A stretch of DNA of 64,000 nt from positions 2,790,001 to 2,854,000 of the forward strand of contig NZ_AP025281.1 of the NCBI RefSeq assembly GCF_024347195.1, read 5' to 3'. The position numbers and the translations under genes are program-made. Below, piece after piece: positions 27,418-35,672 of this stretch; within the stretch, counting starts at the first letter, position 1; each line of letters opens with the position of its first letter. Below the pieces are notes generated by a model. That model ran no database searches. It saw only the letters and a program-made list of their open reading frames with translations, and was not told where the DNA came from. The stretch comes from Aliamphritea hakodatensis. Its GTDB lineage: Bacteria > Pseudomonadota > Gammaproteobacteria > Pseudomonadales > Balneatricaceae.

Positions 27418-28224
27418 TTAACGCGCCCGTTTCAGGGTGTTTTTATTAAAATCAGAATCTTTCAGACCGGTACGGAAGTTATAGCCGGACCACTCAAGAT
27501 CGGTGCCTTTGCCGTTTTGGTGATTAACCATGGTCTGAAGATCTGCACGCCAGTACTGGCCCAGGTACTGCTGATAACCGTTGAACGTCAGGGTTTTCAG
27601 CAGGCTGTCTTTGCGGTCATAAAACTCGACTTTTTCAGTGCGGTATTCTGCCTGATCCAGCCACACGACACGGCGGGTGTAACCGGAGTTTTTATCCACC
27701 GGATACTGTTCAACCACGAAGCACTGGCCCAGACCACAGGCCTCATCACGCAGGTACTTATAGGTGTACTTTTCAATCTCAAACGAACTCAGATCTTCAA
27801 AGGCAAACTCAGACCCCATGAAAGGACCGGACTTGTTACGGGACGCAATACGCTTAACCCGCTTCAGTGCCGGCAGATACAGCCACTGATCATCCGCACC
27901 CACCGGGTGAGAGAAACTCAGGAATGCTGTGCCTTTCACATCGCGGGGCTTATCGAAAACCGTCAGGCTTTTATCACCGTCGTTGTCAATTTCCAGGTTT
28001 TTAATCCGGATTTCCCGGACACTTTCTTCACCCTGCTTATTACGCAACACCATCAGCATCTCAGCCTGCATATCACCCCAGCCAAGGTCACGCTGCTTGG
28101 CTTCCTGGGATATTTCAAGGCCGCGCTCTTCAGCCGTCTGAGCCAGCGTCAGAGAACTCATCAGCATCCCGGATGCCAGCAAGCCGGCGCCCAGTACAAA
28201 ATTAAAAGACTTAGTTACTTGCAT
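27418..28224 (-). CDS. Outer-membrane lipoprotein-sorting protein, LolA-like
   Basis: A periplasmic protein of 268 residues with a signal peptide cleaved after LAQ or nearby (about residue 29). The segments QAEMLMVLRNKQGEESVREI, DKPRDVKGTAFLSFSHPVG and DDQWLYLPALKRVKRI belong to the LolA-like family often called outer membrane lipoprotein-sorting protein, found beside MMPL/RND exporters. Such proteins have a half-open barrel able to hold a lipid, so shuttling of the exported hydrophobic substrate across the periplasm is plausible. Its start overlaps the exporter stop by 14 bases and the next gene follows after two bases. Confidence 0.8.
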   Translation of the reverse strand: MQVTKSFNFVLGAGLLASGMLMSSLTLAQTAEERGLEISQEAKQRDLGWGDMQAEMLMVLRNKQGEESVREIRIKNLEIDNDGDKSLTVFDKPRDVKGTAFLSFSHPVGADDQWLYLPALKRVKRIASRNKSGPFMGSEFAFEDLSSFEIEKYTYKYLRDEACGLGQCFVVEQYPVDKNSGYTRRVVWLDQAEYRTEKVEFYDRKDSLLKTLTFNGYQQYLGQYWRADLQTMVNHQNGKGTDLEWSGYNFRTGLKDSDFNKNTLKRAR

Positions 28225-30577
28225 GTTGCTCTCCAGCAGTCACAGTAGCAGTTACAGTTTCAGATTCTTTTTCAGCAGCATCTACCGGCGCTTCAACCCG
28301 GCCAGCATCAAGCTTCATCAGCAACGGCGGCAGGAAGAAGAAATCCACAATCAGGGCGATCAGAATGGTGACCGCGGTCAGTAAGCCCATATCAGCATTC
28401 AGCTTGAAGCTTGATAAAGACAGCACCATGAAGCCGGCAACCAGTACAAAGGTGGTAATCCATAAAGCCCGGCCAACGCTGCCAAAGGCATAACGAACGG
28501 CGGCTTCAGGATCAGCCTGCTTATTACGGCGGGCATGCAGATACTTACTCAGGAAATGAACCGTATCATCCACCACAATACCCAGGGTCATACCGGCCAC
28601 AACCGACAGACCAAGGCCCACCTGACCATCGATCAGGAACCAGACACCAAAGCCCATTGCCGCCGGCGCCAGGTTAGGAATCAGACTGATCAGACCAAAG
28701 CGTACGGAACGTAACGCGAAGCCGAGTAATATTGAAATCAGCACCAGTGCCATGGCAATACCGGACAGCATACTCTGAATATTCCGCTGACCAATATGCG
28801 CAAACATCAGGTTTGGTCCGGTCACTTCCACTTCAATATCCGGCGCATTGGCAATAAACCAGCCCTGAATACGTCTTTCCACCTGAATAAGTTCATTACT
28901 GGACATATTGGTCATGGTGGCAATGATCCGCGTCGCTGACTTATCAACGTTAAGCTGATTATTCAGATCCAGCCCGTATGGCAGTGACATTTCATACAGC
29001 AACAGGTACTGCGCCGACAGCTCGCGGTCATCCGGCAGACGGTAATAACTTTCATCATCCGCGTGCATGTTCTTGTTCAGACGCATCAGCGTATCAGATA
29101 AAGTATTTACGTGATCTGTTTCCGGCTGTTCGCGCAGCCATGCACTGAATTCACCCAGCACTTTCAGGTAAGCAGGGTCATTGATACCACTGGACTCACC
29201 ACTGCCCAGCGAGATTTCAAGCTGCGTCATACCGGACAGGTTATCCTGCATGAAGTCCGTTGCCTGACGGAAAGGCACCGACTCATCAAAGTACTTCACG
29301 AAGTCATCGTTCAGTTTATTCTGTGGCAGGAACACGATCAGGCTGGCCATGATCACAGTCATCACCGGCAACAGCACGCGACGGTTATTGGTAACAAACC
29401 CCGCCAGAGAACGCATCGAATCCCGCTCTTCTTCCTTACGCACCTTCACACGCACCGGCAGAATCATCAGCAACGCCGGGAACAGGGTGACGGAAAGGAT
29501 AAACGCCAGCATCACGCCCACAGCAACAATGTTACCCAGGTCACGGAACGGCGGTGAGTCAGAGAAGTTCATGCTCATGAAACCAATCGCGGTGGTCACA
29601 CTGGTCAGCAGAATCGGCTGGAAGTTAACCCGCAGGCTGTCCAGAATCGCTTCACGCTTTGCCACACCCAGACGCATCTCATATTTCATGGTACTGAGAA
29701 TATGAATACAGTCAGCCACCGCCAGCGTCAGAATCATCGTTGGCGCACTGGCTGAAGGGCCGGTCAGGAACAGTCCGGCCCAGCCTGCCAGCCCCATTGC
29801 ACCGGCAATACTGGTCGCAACAATCAGCACTGTTGATAGCGTACCGGTGAAGCTGCGCAGTAACAGTACCATTGCGATAATCACAACCAGGAACATGCCC
29901 GGTACAAGGGTGGCATTATCCTGCAAAGACGATTCGGCAAAGCTGTTGTTCATCATCACGATGCCGGACAGCTGAATGCTGATATCAGGGTTCGCCTGCA
30001 TATACTTCTGCTGAATTTCGCGAACCTTGGTGACAACCTCCGGCACTTCGGTAACCGGATCAATGCCCGGCAGGCGTACGGTGACGTTCACGACCGCCAC
30101 GTGACCCGTCTTGGAAATCTGGTTATTTAACAGCAGTGGTTCGTTAACCGCGACCTGACGTACCCGGTCAAGTGCCGCCTGATCCAGCACAGCACCCTCC
30201 AGCACCAGGTCTTCCACTATCATGTCGTCTTCTTCCGCCCAGGTATGCTGGAAGTTAGTAATCGAATCAACCCGGGTAGAATACGGAATCTGCCAGGCAT
30301 CTTCCGTAATCTGACGGATCATCTCCAAACGTTCCGGAGTGAACACGTCACCATCAGCCGGAGCAATTACAAAAGAAGCATTATCACTCTTGTTGTAAAT
30401 GTTCTGCATGGCCTCATATGCGAGTAACTGCGGATTGTCTTCACTGAAAAACACCCTGTAATCGCTCTTAAATACCAGATTCTTACCACCGTATGCAGCA
30501 CCCACTATCAACAGAATTGACAGTAAAGCCACCCATACAGGATGCTTAATCACCGTTGAGAAAAGTTTTTCTTTCAT
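28211..30577 (-). CDS. RND superfamily / MMPL-type exporter
   Basis: An inner-membrane exporter of about 788 residues from the ATG at 30577 (MKEKLFSTVIKHPVW). The frame opens at 30604, but that start lies inside the TetR operator, so the internal ATG is preferred. The two-fold RND layout is clear: TM1 near 14-32, a first periplasmic domain, TM2-6 with GPSASAPTMILTLAVADCIH near 280-300, a second periplasmic domain, and TM8-12 with GLGLSVVAGMTLGIVVDDTVHFL near 670-692. The conserved Asp residues in these helices are typical of proton-driven MMPL/HpnN-like hydrophobic-substrate exporters. No membrane-fusion protein is encoded nearby; LolA-like and barrel proteins follow instead. Confidence 0.85.
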   Translation of the reverse strand: MKEKLFSTVIKHPVWVALLSILLIVGAAYGGKNLVFKSDYRVFFSEDNPQLLAYEAMQNIYNKSDNASFVIAPADGDVFTPERLEMIRQITEDAWQIPYSTRVDSITNFQHTWAEEDDMIVEDLVLEGAVLDQAALDRVRQVAVNEPLLLNNQISKTGHVAVVNVTVRLPGIDPVTEVPEVVTKVREIQQKYMQANPDISIQLSGIVMMNNSFAESSLQDNATLVPGMFLVVIIAMVLLLRSFTGTLSTVLIVATSIAGAMGLAGWAGLFLTGPSASAPTMILTLAVADCIHILSTMKYEMRLGVAKREAILDSLRVNFQPILLTSVTTAIGFMSMNFSDSPPFRDLGNIVAVGVMLAFILSVTLFPALLMILPVRVKVRKEEERDSMRSLAGFVTNNRRVLLPVMTVIMASLIVFLPQNKLNDDFVKYFDESVPFRQATDFMQDNLSGMTQLEISLGSGESSGINDPAYLKVLGEFSAWLREQPETDHVNTLSDTLMRLNKNMHADDESYYRLPDDRELSAQYLLLYEMSLPYGLDLNNQLNVDKSATRIIATMTNMSSNELIQVERRIQGWFIANAPDIEVEVTGPNLMFAHIGQRNIQSMLSGIAMALVLISILLGFALRSVRFGLISLIPNLAPAAMGFGVWFLIDGQVGLGLSVVAGMTLGIVVDDTVHFLSKYLHARRNKQADPEAAVRYAFGSVGRALWITTFVLVAGFMVLSLSSFKLNADMGLLTAVTILIALIVDFFFLPPLLMKLDAGRVEAPVDAAEKESETVTATVTAGEQHASN

Positions 30578-30588
30578 TTCTCTGCCTT

Positions 30589-30608
30589 TTTGACGAATCG
30601 TCATTATA
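30589..30608 (-). promoter_or_regulatory. Exporter promoter with TetR operator
   Basis: The palindrome TGACGAATCGTCA (30591-30603) directly abuts a minus-strand TATAAT box (30608-30603). It lies 14 bases above the chosen exporter start. The -35 element is poor. The identical 13-mer stands at the tetR promoter. Confidence 0.75.
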
Positions 30609-30615
30609 AAGGTTT

Positions 30616-30636
30616 AAAAAAACGGCATTTCTGCCG
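30616..30636 (-). terminator. Terminator of the tetR gene
   Basis: On the minus strand, arms CGGCA/TGCCG with a GAAA loop (30636-30623) are followed by seven T residues (30622-30616). It separates tetR from the exporter promoter. Confidence 0.7.
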
Positions 30637-30672
30637 CGCCTGTTTTTGTTATATTGCTTTTAAATCAATCAG

Positions 30673-31416
30673 TTAACCACCGCAACGGGCCATCAGCAAC
30701 TGTACTTCAGTTGCAAAATCTTCCCGCTTTAAACGTTCAACTGTCTGTTCAAAATTGTAATCCCGCAGCAAAGGAAGCCACTGCAGGCCGTCAAGATGTG
30801 TATGCACCGAAGTCATCACCACTTGCTGAGGACACAGCTCACCCCGCACGACGCAATCCTCAACACCTTTCGCCATCAGGGTGATCGCACCAAAAGCAGA
30901 AGCCCAACCGGTATAGGCGATTTCCTCGAGGGTCAGTTCGTTGGGATTCTTACAGTCACCGTTATCCAGGGCATCCTGAATAATACCGCCAACGCTGGCG
31001 AACAGTGTTTGTTCAAGTTCATGATGTTCATCACGGCGTTTTTCAGAAGCCTTTTCAATGACCCCCGGAGCTTTGGCACTGACTACCAACATAAACAGCA
31101 TTGGATAAATCTGCGAATAAATAAGGTATGCAAACATCAGCGCCAGCATCCGTTCCCGGGTGCTGCCTTCAAACAGATATGCCCGCCGAAAATATCCGCC
31201 CAGCAATCCCATTCCCCGGTTACACAACGCCAGAAGCACGTCTTCCTTACCGGTAAAATGGCTGTAAACCGTACCTTTGGAAAATGGCACTTCCTTCACC
31301 AGCTTATCCATGGTCAGGCCTTCTACCCCAATCTTACCGAGCAGCAGGACTGCCGCATCCAGCATCTGCTGTTCGCGGTCATGGAGGGTACGTTCATCAA
31401 CCTGGCGTGGACTCAT
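30673..31416 (-). CDS. TetR-family transcriptional repressor of the exporter operon
   Basis: A 247-residue regulator. The N-terminal helix-turn-helix is at about 35-60 (MDKLVKEVPFSKGTVYSHF followed by TGKEDVLLAL); the C-terminal ligand domain is longer than in most TetR proteins. The same 13-bp palindrome lies directly after its own -10 box and at the exporter promoter, so it very likely represses itself and the MMPL operon, with release by a substrate of the exporter. The ligand is unknown. Confidence 0.9.
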   Translation of the reverse strand: MSPRQVDERTLHDREQQMLDAAVLLLGKIGVEGLTMDKLVKEVPFSKGTVYSHFTGKEDVLLALCNRGMGLLGGYFRRAYLFEGSTRERMLALMFAYLIYSQIYPMLFMLVVSAKAPGVIEKASEKRRDEHHELEQTLFASVGGIIQDALDNGDCKNPNELTLEEIAYTGWASAFGAITLMAKGVEDCVVRGELCPQQVVMTSVHTHLDGLQWLPLLRDYNFEQTVERLKREDFATEVQLLMARCGG

Positions 31417-31475
31417 TCAATTCTCTTTACTTACTTAACTTACCGGGCACATGTGTCAGTCACATGAAGCTTTAG

Positions 31476-31516
31476 TGACGAATCGTCAATTATAGAGATA
31501 TAGCGCCTTATGACAA
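31476..31516 (-). promoter_or_regulatory. tetR promoter with operator
   Basis: Minus-strand -35 TTGTCA (31516-31511) and -10 TATAAT (31494-31489) are 16 bases apart, and the palindrome TGACGAATCGTCA (31476-31488) follows immediately. This is a strong sigma-70 promoter with an operator at the transcription start. Confidence 0.8.
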
Positions 31517-31584
31517 CTGAAAAAGTTCAGTTTATTTATGACTGGTGAGTAAATTTCAGGAAAGTGCAGTGGCGGTCAGCGCCG

Positions 31585-32064
31585 CTACTGTAACAGTTCA
31601 TCTTCAATCGGAAAGAATGCGTTTACACTGTTTATCAGGGCGTTAGCCGTGAGGCCGGGCACGCCGTAAGCATCAGCCACCACTGCATGGTGTTGCTGAA
31701 TATGTTGCATGAGCAGATCAAAATCCCCGTCACCGGACAGCAAGACAACCCGGTCCACTTCGCTGGCGGCCTGCATGATATCGATAGTGATCCCTACGTC
31801 CCAGTCACCTTTGGCAGTGCCATCGCTGCGCTGGATATAAGGTTTCAGCTTCACATCAAAACCAATGTGCCGTAACGCCTGCTGAAACCCCATTTGCTTA
31901 TCATCACCACGGTGAATGGCATAAGCATTAGCCAGTACAATTTCCCCTTCGGCACTCAGCCGTTGCCAGAGCTTGCGGTAATTGAACTGGCGGTTATACG
32001 CCTGACGGGTGGTGTAGTAGAGATTCTGCACATCGGCAAACACGGCGATCTTCATCATTTTCAC
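31585..32064 (-). CDS. NYN domain protein, LabA/DUF88 family
   Basis: A 159-residue cytoplasmic protein with a PIN-like NYN fold. Acidic residues expected to bind metal are visible: Asp11 in FADVQNL, Asp in GDWDVGITIDIM (near 86-97) and the SGDGDFDLL motif (near 108-116). NYN proteins are predicted ribonucleases and some act in RNA processing; no activity is proven for this subgroup. It lies 26 bases downstream of the RhlE-type helicase gene on the same strand, so joint action on RNA is a reasonable inference. Confidence 0.8.
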   Translation of the reverse strand: MKMMKIAVFADVQNLYYTTRQAYNRQFNYRKLWQRLSAEGEIVLANAYAIHRGDDKQMGFQQALRHIGFDVKLKPYIQRSDGTAKGDWDVGITIDIMQAASEVDRVVLLSGDGDFDLLMQHIQQHHAVVADAYGVPGLTANALINSVNAFFPIEDELLQ

Positions 32065-32090
32065 CTTTCTCCCTTACACCTTTTGAGCGT

Positions 32091-33671
32091 TTAAACGGCC
32101 CGGTTTCCGGAAGCTACTCGTTTACGGGGTGCATTACCCGCCGGGCGCTGCGCACCGGACTGATCATTGCGGCGCTGGTTACCCTTTGCCGGACCACGGG
32201 ACTGGCCATTAGCATTTGACGGTTGCCCCTGCTCAGCCCGGTTACCGTTTACAGCGGGTTTTGACCCGGAACGGCGGCGTCGGTTAGCCGGTTTGGCCGG
32301 ATCAGCCGCCTGGCCATCCCGGTTTGGCCCGGAACGGGATTCTCCCCGGCTATTCCCTTTGGCCTGGCTGTCGCTGCGGTGGCGTTTATTCTTACCGGCA
32401 GGCTTATGACCCCGGGCATTATCCGCAGAGCGCTGACCATCTTTATGCTCACCGGACTGGCGTTCACCCGCGGCCCGCGGTTTCGGCTTTTTCGGCTTTT
32501 TCTTTTTCAGTGTTTTCAGAGGTTTTTCCGGTAACGGCTCAGACGGTTCAAAACCTTCTACTGACACCCGCTCAATCAATTTACCGGTCAGGCTTTCAAT
32601 ACCTGTCAGCTGATCCAGCTCTTCAGCACAGACCAGAGAGACTGCTTCACCGCTGGCCCCTGCACGTCCGGTTCTGCCGATACGGTGTACGTAATCCTCC
32701 GCCACATTAGGCAGGTCGTAATTCACAACCTGTGGCAGCTGTTCGATATCCAGACCACGGGCGGCGATATCTGTTGCAACCAGCGCACGGACCTCACCGG
32801 CTTTAAAGTTCGCCAGCGCACGGGTACGCGCGCCCTGGCTCTTGTTACCGTGAATGGCTGCCGCGGTAATACCCTTCGCTTCCAGCTGTTTGGCCAGACG
32901 GTTCGCACCGTGTTTGGTACGGGTAAACACGATCAGTTGCTGCCAGTCATTATCTTTAATCAGCTTAATCAGCAACGGCGCCTTACGGTTCTTATCTACC
33001 GGGCTGAGCCACTGCTTCACGCTAGTCGCCGCAGCATTACGGGGCGTCACCGAAATTTCAACAGGATCATTCACCAGCCCTTTGGCAAGCTGGCGAATCT
33101 CATCTGAAAACGTGGCTGAAAACAGCAGGTTCTGGCGACGCGTCGGCAACAATCGCAGGATTTTACGGATATCATGGATAAATCCCATATCCAGCATCCG
33201 GTCTGCTTCATCCAGCACCAGTACTTCCAGATGATCAAACTTCACAGCATTCTGGTTATACAGATCCAGCAAGCGGCCCGGTGTTGCCACCAGCACATCG
33301 GTGCCTTTGCAGAGCTTTTGCATTTGCGGGTTAATTTTCACACCACCAAACACCACAGCAGAACTCAGCTTCAGGTATTTACTGTAATCAACCACACTCT
33401 CACCCACCTGAGCGGCCAGCTCACGGGTTGGTGTCAGAATAAGCGCCCGGGCCTGATTGGCTTTCGCCCGCGGCCCGTCTTTCAGACGCTCAAGAATTGG
33501 CAGGGTAAAGCCTGCGGTTTTGCCGGTCCCTGTCTGGGCTGCAGCCATCACATCCTTTCCATGGATAACTGCTGGAATCGCTTCCGCCTGTATCGCTGAA
33601 GGCTCTGAATAGCCCTGTTCGCTAACGGCATCAAGCAATGGCGTCGATAAGCCCAGATCGGCAAAACTCAT
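32091..33671 (-). CDS. rhlE: DEAD-box RNA helicase, RhlE-like
   Basis: An ATP-dependent RNA helicase of 526 residues. Motifs in order: Q motif (SAIQAEAIPAV), motif I AAQTGTGKT at about 43-51, PTRELA, TPGRLLD, motif II DEAD near 153, SATF near 185, and motif VI HRIGRTGRAG near 330-340. After the helicase core (about 380) there is a long Lys/Arg/Gly/Asn/Gln-rich disordered tail of about 145 residues, typical of RhlE proteins that bind structured RNA and join the degradosome or ribosome assembly. RhlE is the closest subgroup; the basic tail alone does not prove it. Confidence 0.9.
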   Translation of the reverse strand: MSFADLGLSTPLLDAVSEQGYSEPSAIQAEAIPAVIHGKDVMAAAQTGTGKTAGFTLPILERLKDGPRAKANQARALILTPTRELAAQVGESVVDYSKYLKLSSAVVFGGVKINPQMQKLCKGTDVLVATPGRLLDLYNQNAVKFDHLEVLVLDEADRMLDMGFIHDIRKILRLLPTRRQNLLFSATFSDEIRQLAKGLVNDPVEISVTPRNAAATSVKQWLSPVDKNRKAPLLIKLIKDNDWQQLIVFTRTKHGANRLAKQLEAKGITAAAIHGNKSQGARTRALANFKAGEVRALVATDIAARGLDIEQLPQVVNYDLPNVAEDYVHRIGRTGRAGASGEAVSLVCAEELDQLTGIESLTGKLIERVSVEGFEPSEPLPEKPLKTLKKKKPKKPKPRAAGERQSGEHKDGQRSADNARGHKPAGKNKRHRSDSQAKGNSRGESRSGPNRDGQAADPAKPANRRRRSGSKPAVNGNRAEQGQPSNANGQSRGPAKGNQRRNDQSGAQRPAGNAPRKRVASGNRAV

Positions 33672-33823
33672 AAAAAATGTTTCTCTTGGTTGGCAAGTAA
33701 TGGCGAGAGATTCACCGGCAGACTCTTGTCTGATGTAACCGGCAATATCCGAAGTAAAGAACCGGCGCGAAGCTTACAGCAGGCTACCGCATAACACCAG
33801 TGAGACAGCTGGATAACGGCGCT

Positions 33824-34192
33824 TTAGCGAAACATTTCCAGATTCAGAGGCACAGCATCCCCCAGCCAGTAAGCATAGTCAGTGTGATCTTTAAGATTGT
33901 CACCGGTTAAACCGTGCACCAGAACGCTCAGACCCTGGCGGTGTTGATCCAGCCAGGGCACAACGTTATCGAAGTCAGCCGCTACAAAACTCAGTTGACA
34001 GCTCCAGCAGGGATGCGGCCCGACAAGACGTTCATGCACCCTGCCAACCTGAACATTCAGCGCCTGACCAGCCTGTTCACACAATGCTGTGGCAAAGGCC
34101 AGCGTGCTGGCATCAAAATAGACATGGGCGTGATAAGCGGGATGAAGATTTCGGGGATACAGATCAGACATAGCTTTAAACAACTCAGGCAA
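33824..34192 (-). CDS. DOPA 4,5-dioxygenase family protein
   Basis: A 122-residue protein with the small-family pattern of PF08883: HAHVYFDA near 21-28, VGRVHERLVGPHP near 49-61 and VLVHGLTGDNLKDHTDYAYW near 90-109. The repeated His residues are probable metal ligands. Known members open catechol rings, such as DOPA in betalain pathways; bacterial members have unknown physiological substrates. The in-frame ATG at residue 8 is another possible start. It follows the NiSOD maturation protease by 57 bases and may be the last gene of that transcript, but a functional link is not evident. Confidence 0.78.
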   Translation of the reverse strand: MPELFKAMSDLYPRNLHPAYHAHVYFDASTLAFATALCEQAGQALNVQVGRVHERLVGPHPCWSCQLSFVAADFDNVVPWLDQHRQGLSVLVHGLTGDNLKDHTDYAYWLGDAVPLNLEMFR

Positions 34193-34249
34193 ATAAGAAC
34201 CAGAGCATCATAGCAAGTCTGCCCCCGGACCGGGACTAAAAATTCAGAT

Positions 34250-34555
34250 TCAGCCGGTGACAGCAGAGTGTCTGGCGATATGCCACACCACACGGCCAAC
34301 CAGGGTTTGGCTGGGCTGCCAGCCCATTACTTCGCTTGGGGTACTCTGCGGACCATCACCACTGAGCCACATATCGTCACCGGTACTGAGATTGGCGACG
34401 CGTTTAATGATCCGGCCTAAACGGGGATGCTGAATCACCACAACATCCCCTTTCTTCAGCGGCATTAAAGGCAGAGGCTTAATACAGAGCACATAGTCGC
34501 CATCGGCATACGCCGGCAGCATACTCTGGCCATCCACACGGTGAATACTGATCAT
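34250..34555 (-). CDS. sodX: Nickel superoxide dismutase maturation protease SodX
   Basis: A 101-residue S24/S26-type peptidase with a Ser-Lys dyad: Ser11 in VDGQSMLP and Lys51 in GRIIKRVA. It has no membrane anchor, unlike leader peptidases, and matches the small cytoplasmic protease that removes the N-terminal propeptide of NiSOD to expose the metal-binding His. The gene lies 73 bases downstream of sodN, the usual pairing. Without sodN beside it, it would be called a generic signal-peptidase-like protein. Confidence 0.88.
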   Translation of the reverse strand: MISIHRVDGQSMLPAYADGDYVLCIKPLPLMPLKKGDVVVIQHPRLGRIIKRVANLSTGDDMWLSGDGPQSTPSEVMGWQPSQTLVGRVVWHIARHSAVTG

Positions 34556-34604
34556 TACGCAACCCTGCCTTTATTAATGGAACTGAAACCCTTAACCCGG
34601 CTGC

Positions 34605-34643
34605 TCAGCCAAGCTTAGGGCCGGCTAATCAGCCAAGCTTAGG
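34605..34643. repeat. Tandem 24-bp duplication across the sodN stop
   Basis: The 15-mer TCAGCCAAGCTTAGG occurs at 34605-34619 and again at 34629-34643, exactly 24 bases apart, with further similarity between. The second copy encodes the last codons and stop of sodN. The first copy would encode the same C-terminus again just beyond the stop. Confidence 0.8.
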
Positions 34644-35129
34644 ATAGGTCACCTGCATCGCAGGCGGATACGGGCACTCAGCAGTAAAGGTCTCTACGCC
34701 TTTGGTCGTCCAGAAACTTGCCGCAAACTCATTCACCAGCGCCAGCAGCTTCTCACCGTGTTCACGGCTGATGTTCTGCTTGCAGGCAGATCCGGTCAGC
34801 ATAATGCTGTGTACCAGTTCATTGGTATTCGGGAACTGATCAAACTGCGGCTGTTTGAAGTAGTCACCCCAGATAACCCGGACCTCTTCCTTAACCTTTG
34901 CAGCATGGGTTTCTTTTTCCTGCATCAGGCGGCCAAGCTGAGCCTGCTCTGCCAGTGTCAGGCTGTCTTTATCTGCCAGTTCCTGAATCAGATCCATAAA
35001 ACGGATCACACTCAGTGCAGCGATCTGGGCAATCTGCGGATCATAAATCTTGCAGGGAATGTCGCAGTGAGCTTGCGCTGCAGAAAACTGACAAATGGCG
35101 TCAAGCTGTTTAAAAATACCGTGGATCAT
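34629..35129 (-). CDS. sodN: Nickel-containing superoxide dismutase SodN
   Basis: Dismutates superoxide with a Ni centre. 166 residues; a 20-residue propeptide ending AAQA precedes the nickel hook HCDIPCKIYD. After cleavage, His1, Cys2 and Cys6 would ligate Ni. The usual hook is HCDLPCGVYDP; here Lys replaces Gly after the second Cys, while Asp and Pro are kept. The rest is the four-helix bundle (ALSVIRFMDLIQEL and EEVRVIWGDYFK, ending in the NiSOD-type TFTAECPYPPAMQVTYPKLG). The gene is 104 bases downstream of the fumC-linked orf and is followed by its protease sodX. Confidence 0.93.
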   Translation of the reverse strand: MIHGIFKQLDAICQFSAAQAHCDIPCKIYDPQIAQIAALSVIRFMDLIQELADKDSLTLAEQAQLGRLMQEKETHAAKVKEEVRVIWGDYFKQPQFDQFPNTNELVHSIMLTGSACKQNISREHGEKLLALVNEFAASFWTTKGVETFTAECPYPPAMQVTYPKLG

Positions 35130-35233
35130 TATTTACTCCTATCATAGTAAAGCGTGCAAAACCGGCAGCCACGCCGCCACCCTGCACTCAGTGGTCATTC
35201 CGTTTCCGGAAACCTTGTTATTTCGTTACATTG

Positions 35234-35662
35234 CTACCCCGCCAGAAGCTCTGCTTCATAGCGGTCCTGCAATGCCCCGACCTGATCAGGGCGGTGTTGC
35301 TGATTAAATTCCAGCAACGCCTGATACGTACGCCGAAGTCCCGATAACAGCGCCTGATACCGCGGCGAATCAGATTCTGTTGCAATTTCCTGCAACAGGC
35401 TGTCATGCACCCGGTCAAGTTCATTACCGGCCATCTCGGGCTGCAACCGCCGCAAGTACAGATCAGCCAGATTGTGATAACTGATGATCACCACCGCGAC
35501 GGCTTCAGCGGGGTCTTCCCAATATCTGAATAAATGCCAGGCCAGCTGTTTGGCAGACTGGTAATGCGCCACTGCAGCAAACAGCTGATGGGCATTGAAG
35601 CACTCATTACCCGCCTGAACCTGTTTCTGCCAGCGTTTCATTTTGAGTATCTGATTGCTCAT
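35234..35662 (-). CDS. Hypothetical helical protein of the fumC-sod operon
   Basis: A 142-residue, probably all-helical cytoplasmic protein with TPR-like character (GNECFNAHQLFAAVAHYQSA, ISYHNLADLYLRR). I know no function. Its position directly after fumC (10 bases) and before a superoxide dismutase gene is that of the unnamed orf between fumC1 and sodM in the Fur-controlled operon of Pseudomonas aeruginosa, so it is probably the counterpart of that protein. Sequence identity to it was not tested. Confidence 0.65.
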   Translation of the reverse strand: MSNQILKMKRWQKQVQAGNECFNAHQLFAAVAHYQSAKQLAWHLFRYWEDPAEAVAVVIISYHNLADLYLRRLQPEMAGNELDRVHDSLLQEIATESDSPRYQALLSGLRRTYQALLEFNQQHRPDQVGALQDRYEAELLAG

Positions 35663-35672
35663 ATATCACCGC

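Noticed and set aside
34605..34643. Direct repeat considered as an attachment site
   Set aside because: The copies are only 24 bases apart with no mobile DNA between, so a small tandem duplication is the simpler reading.
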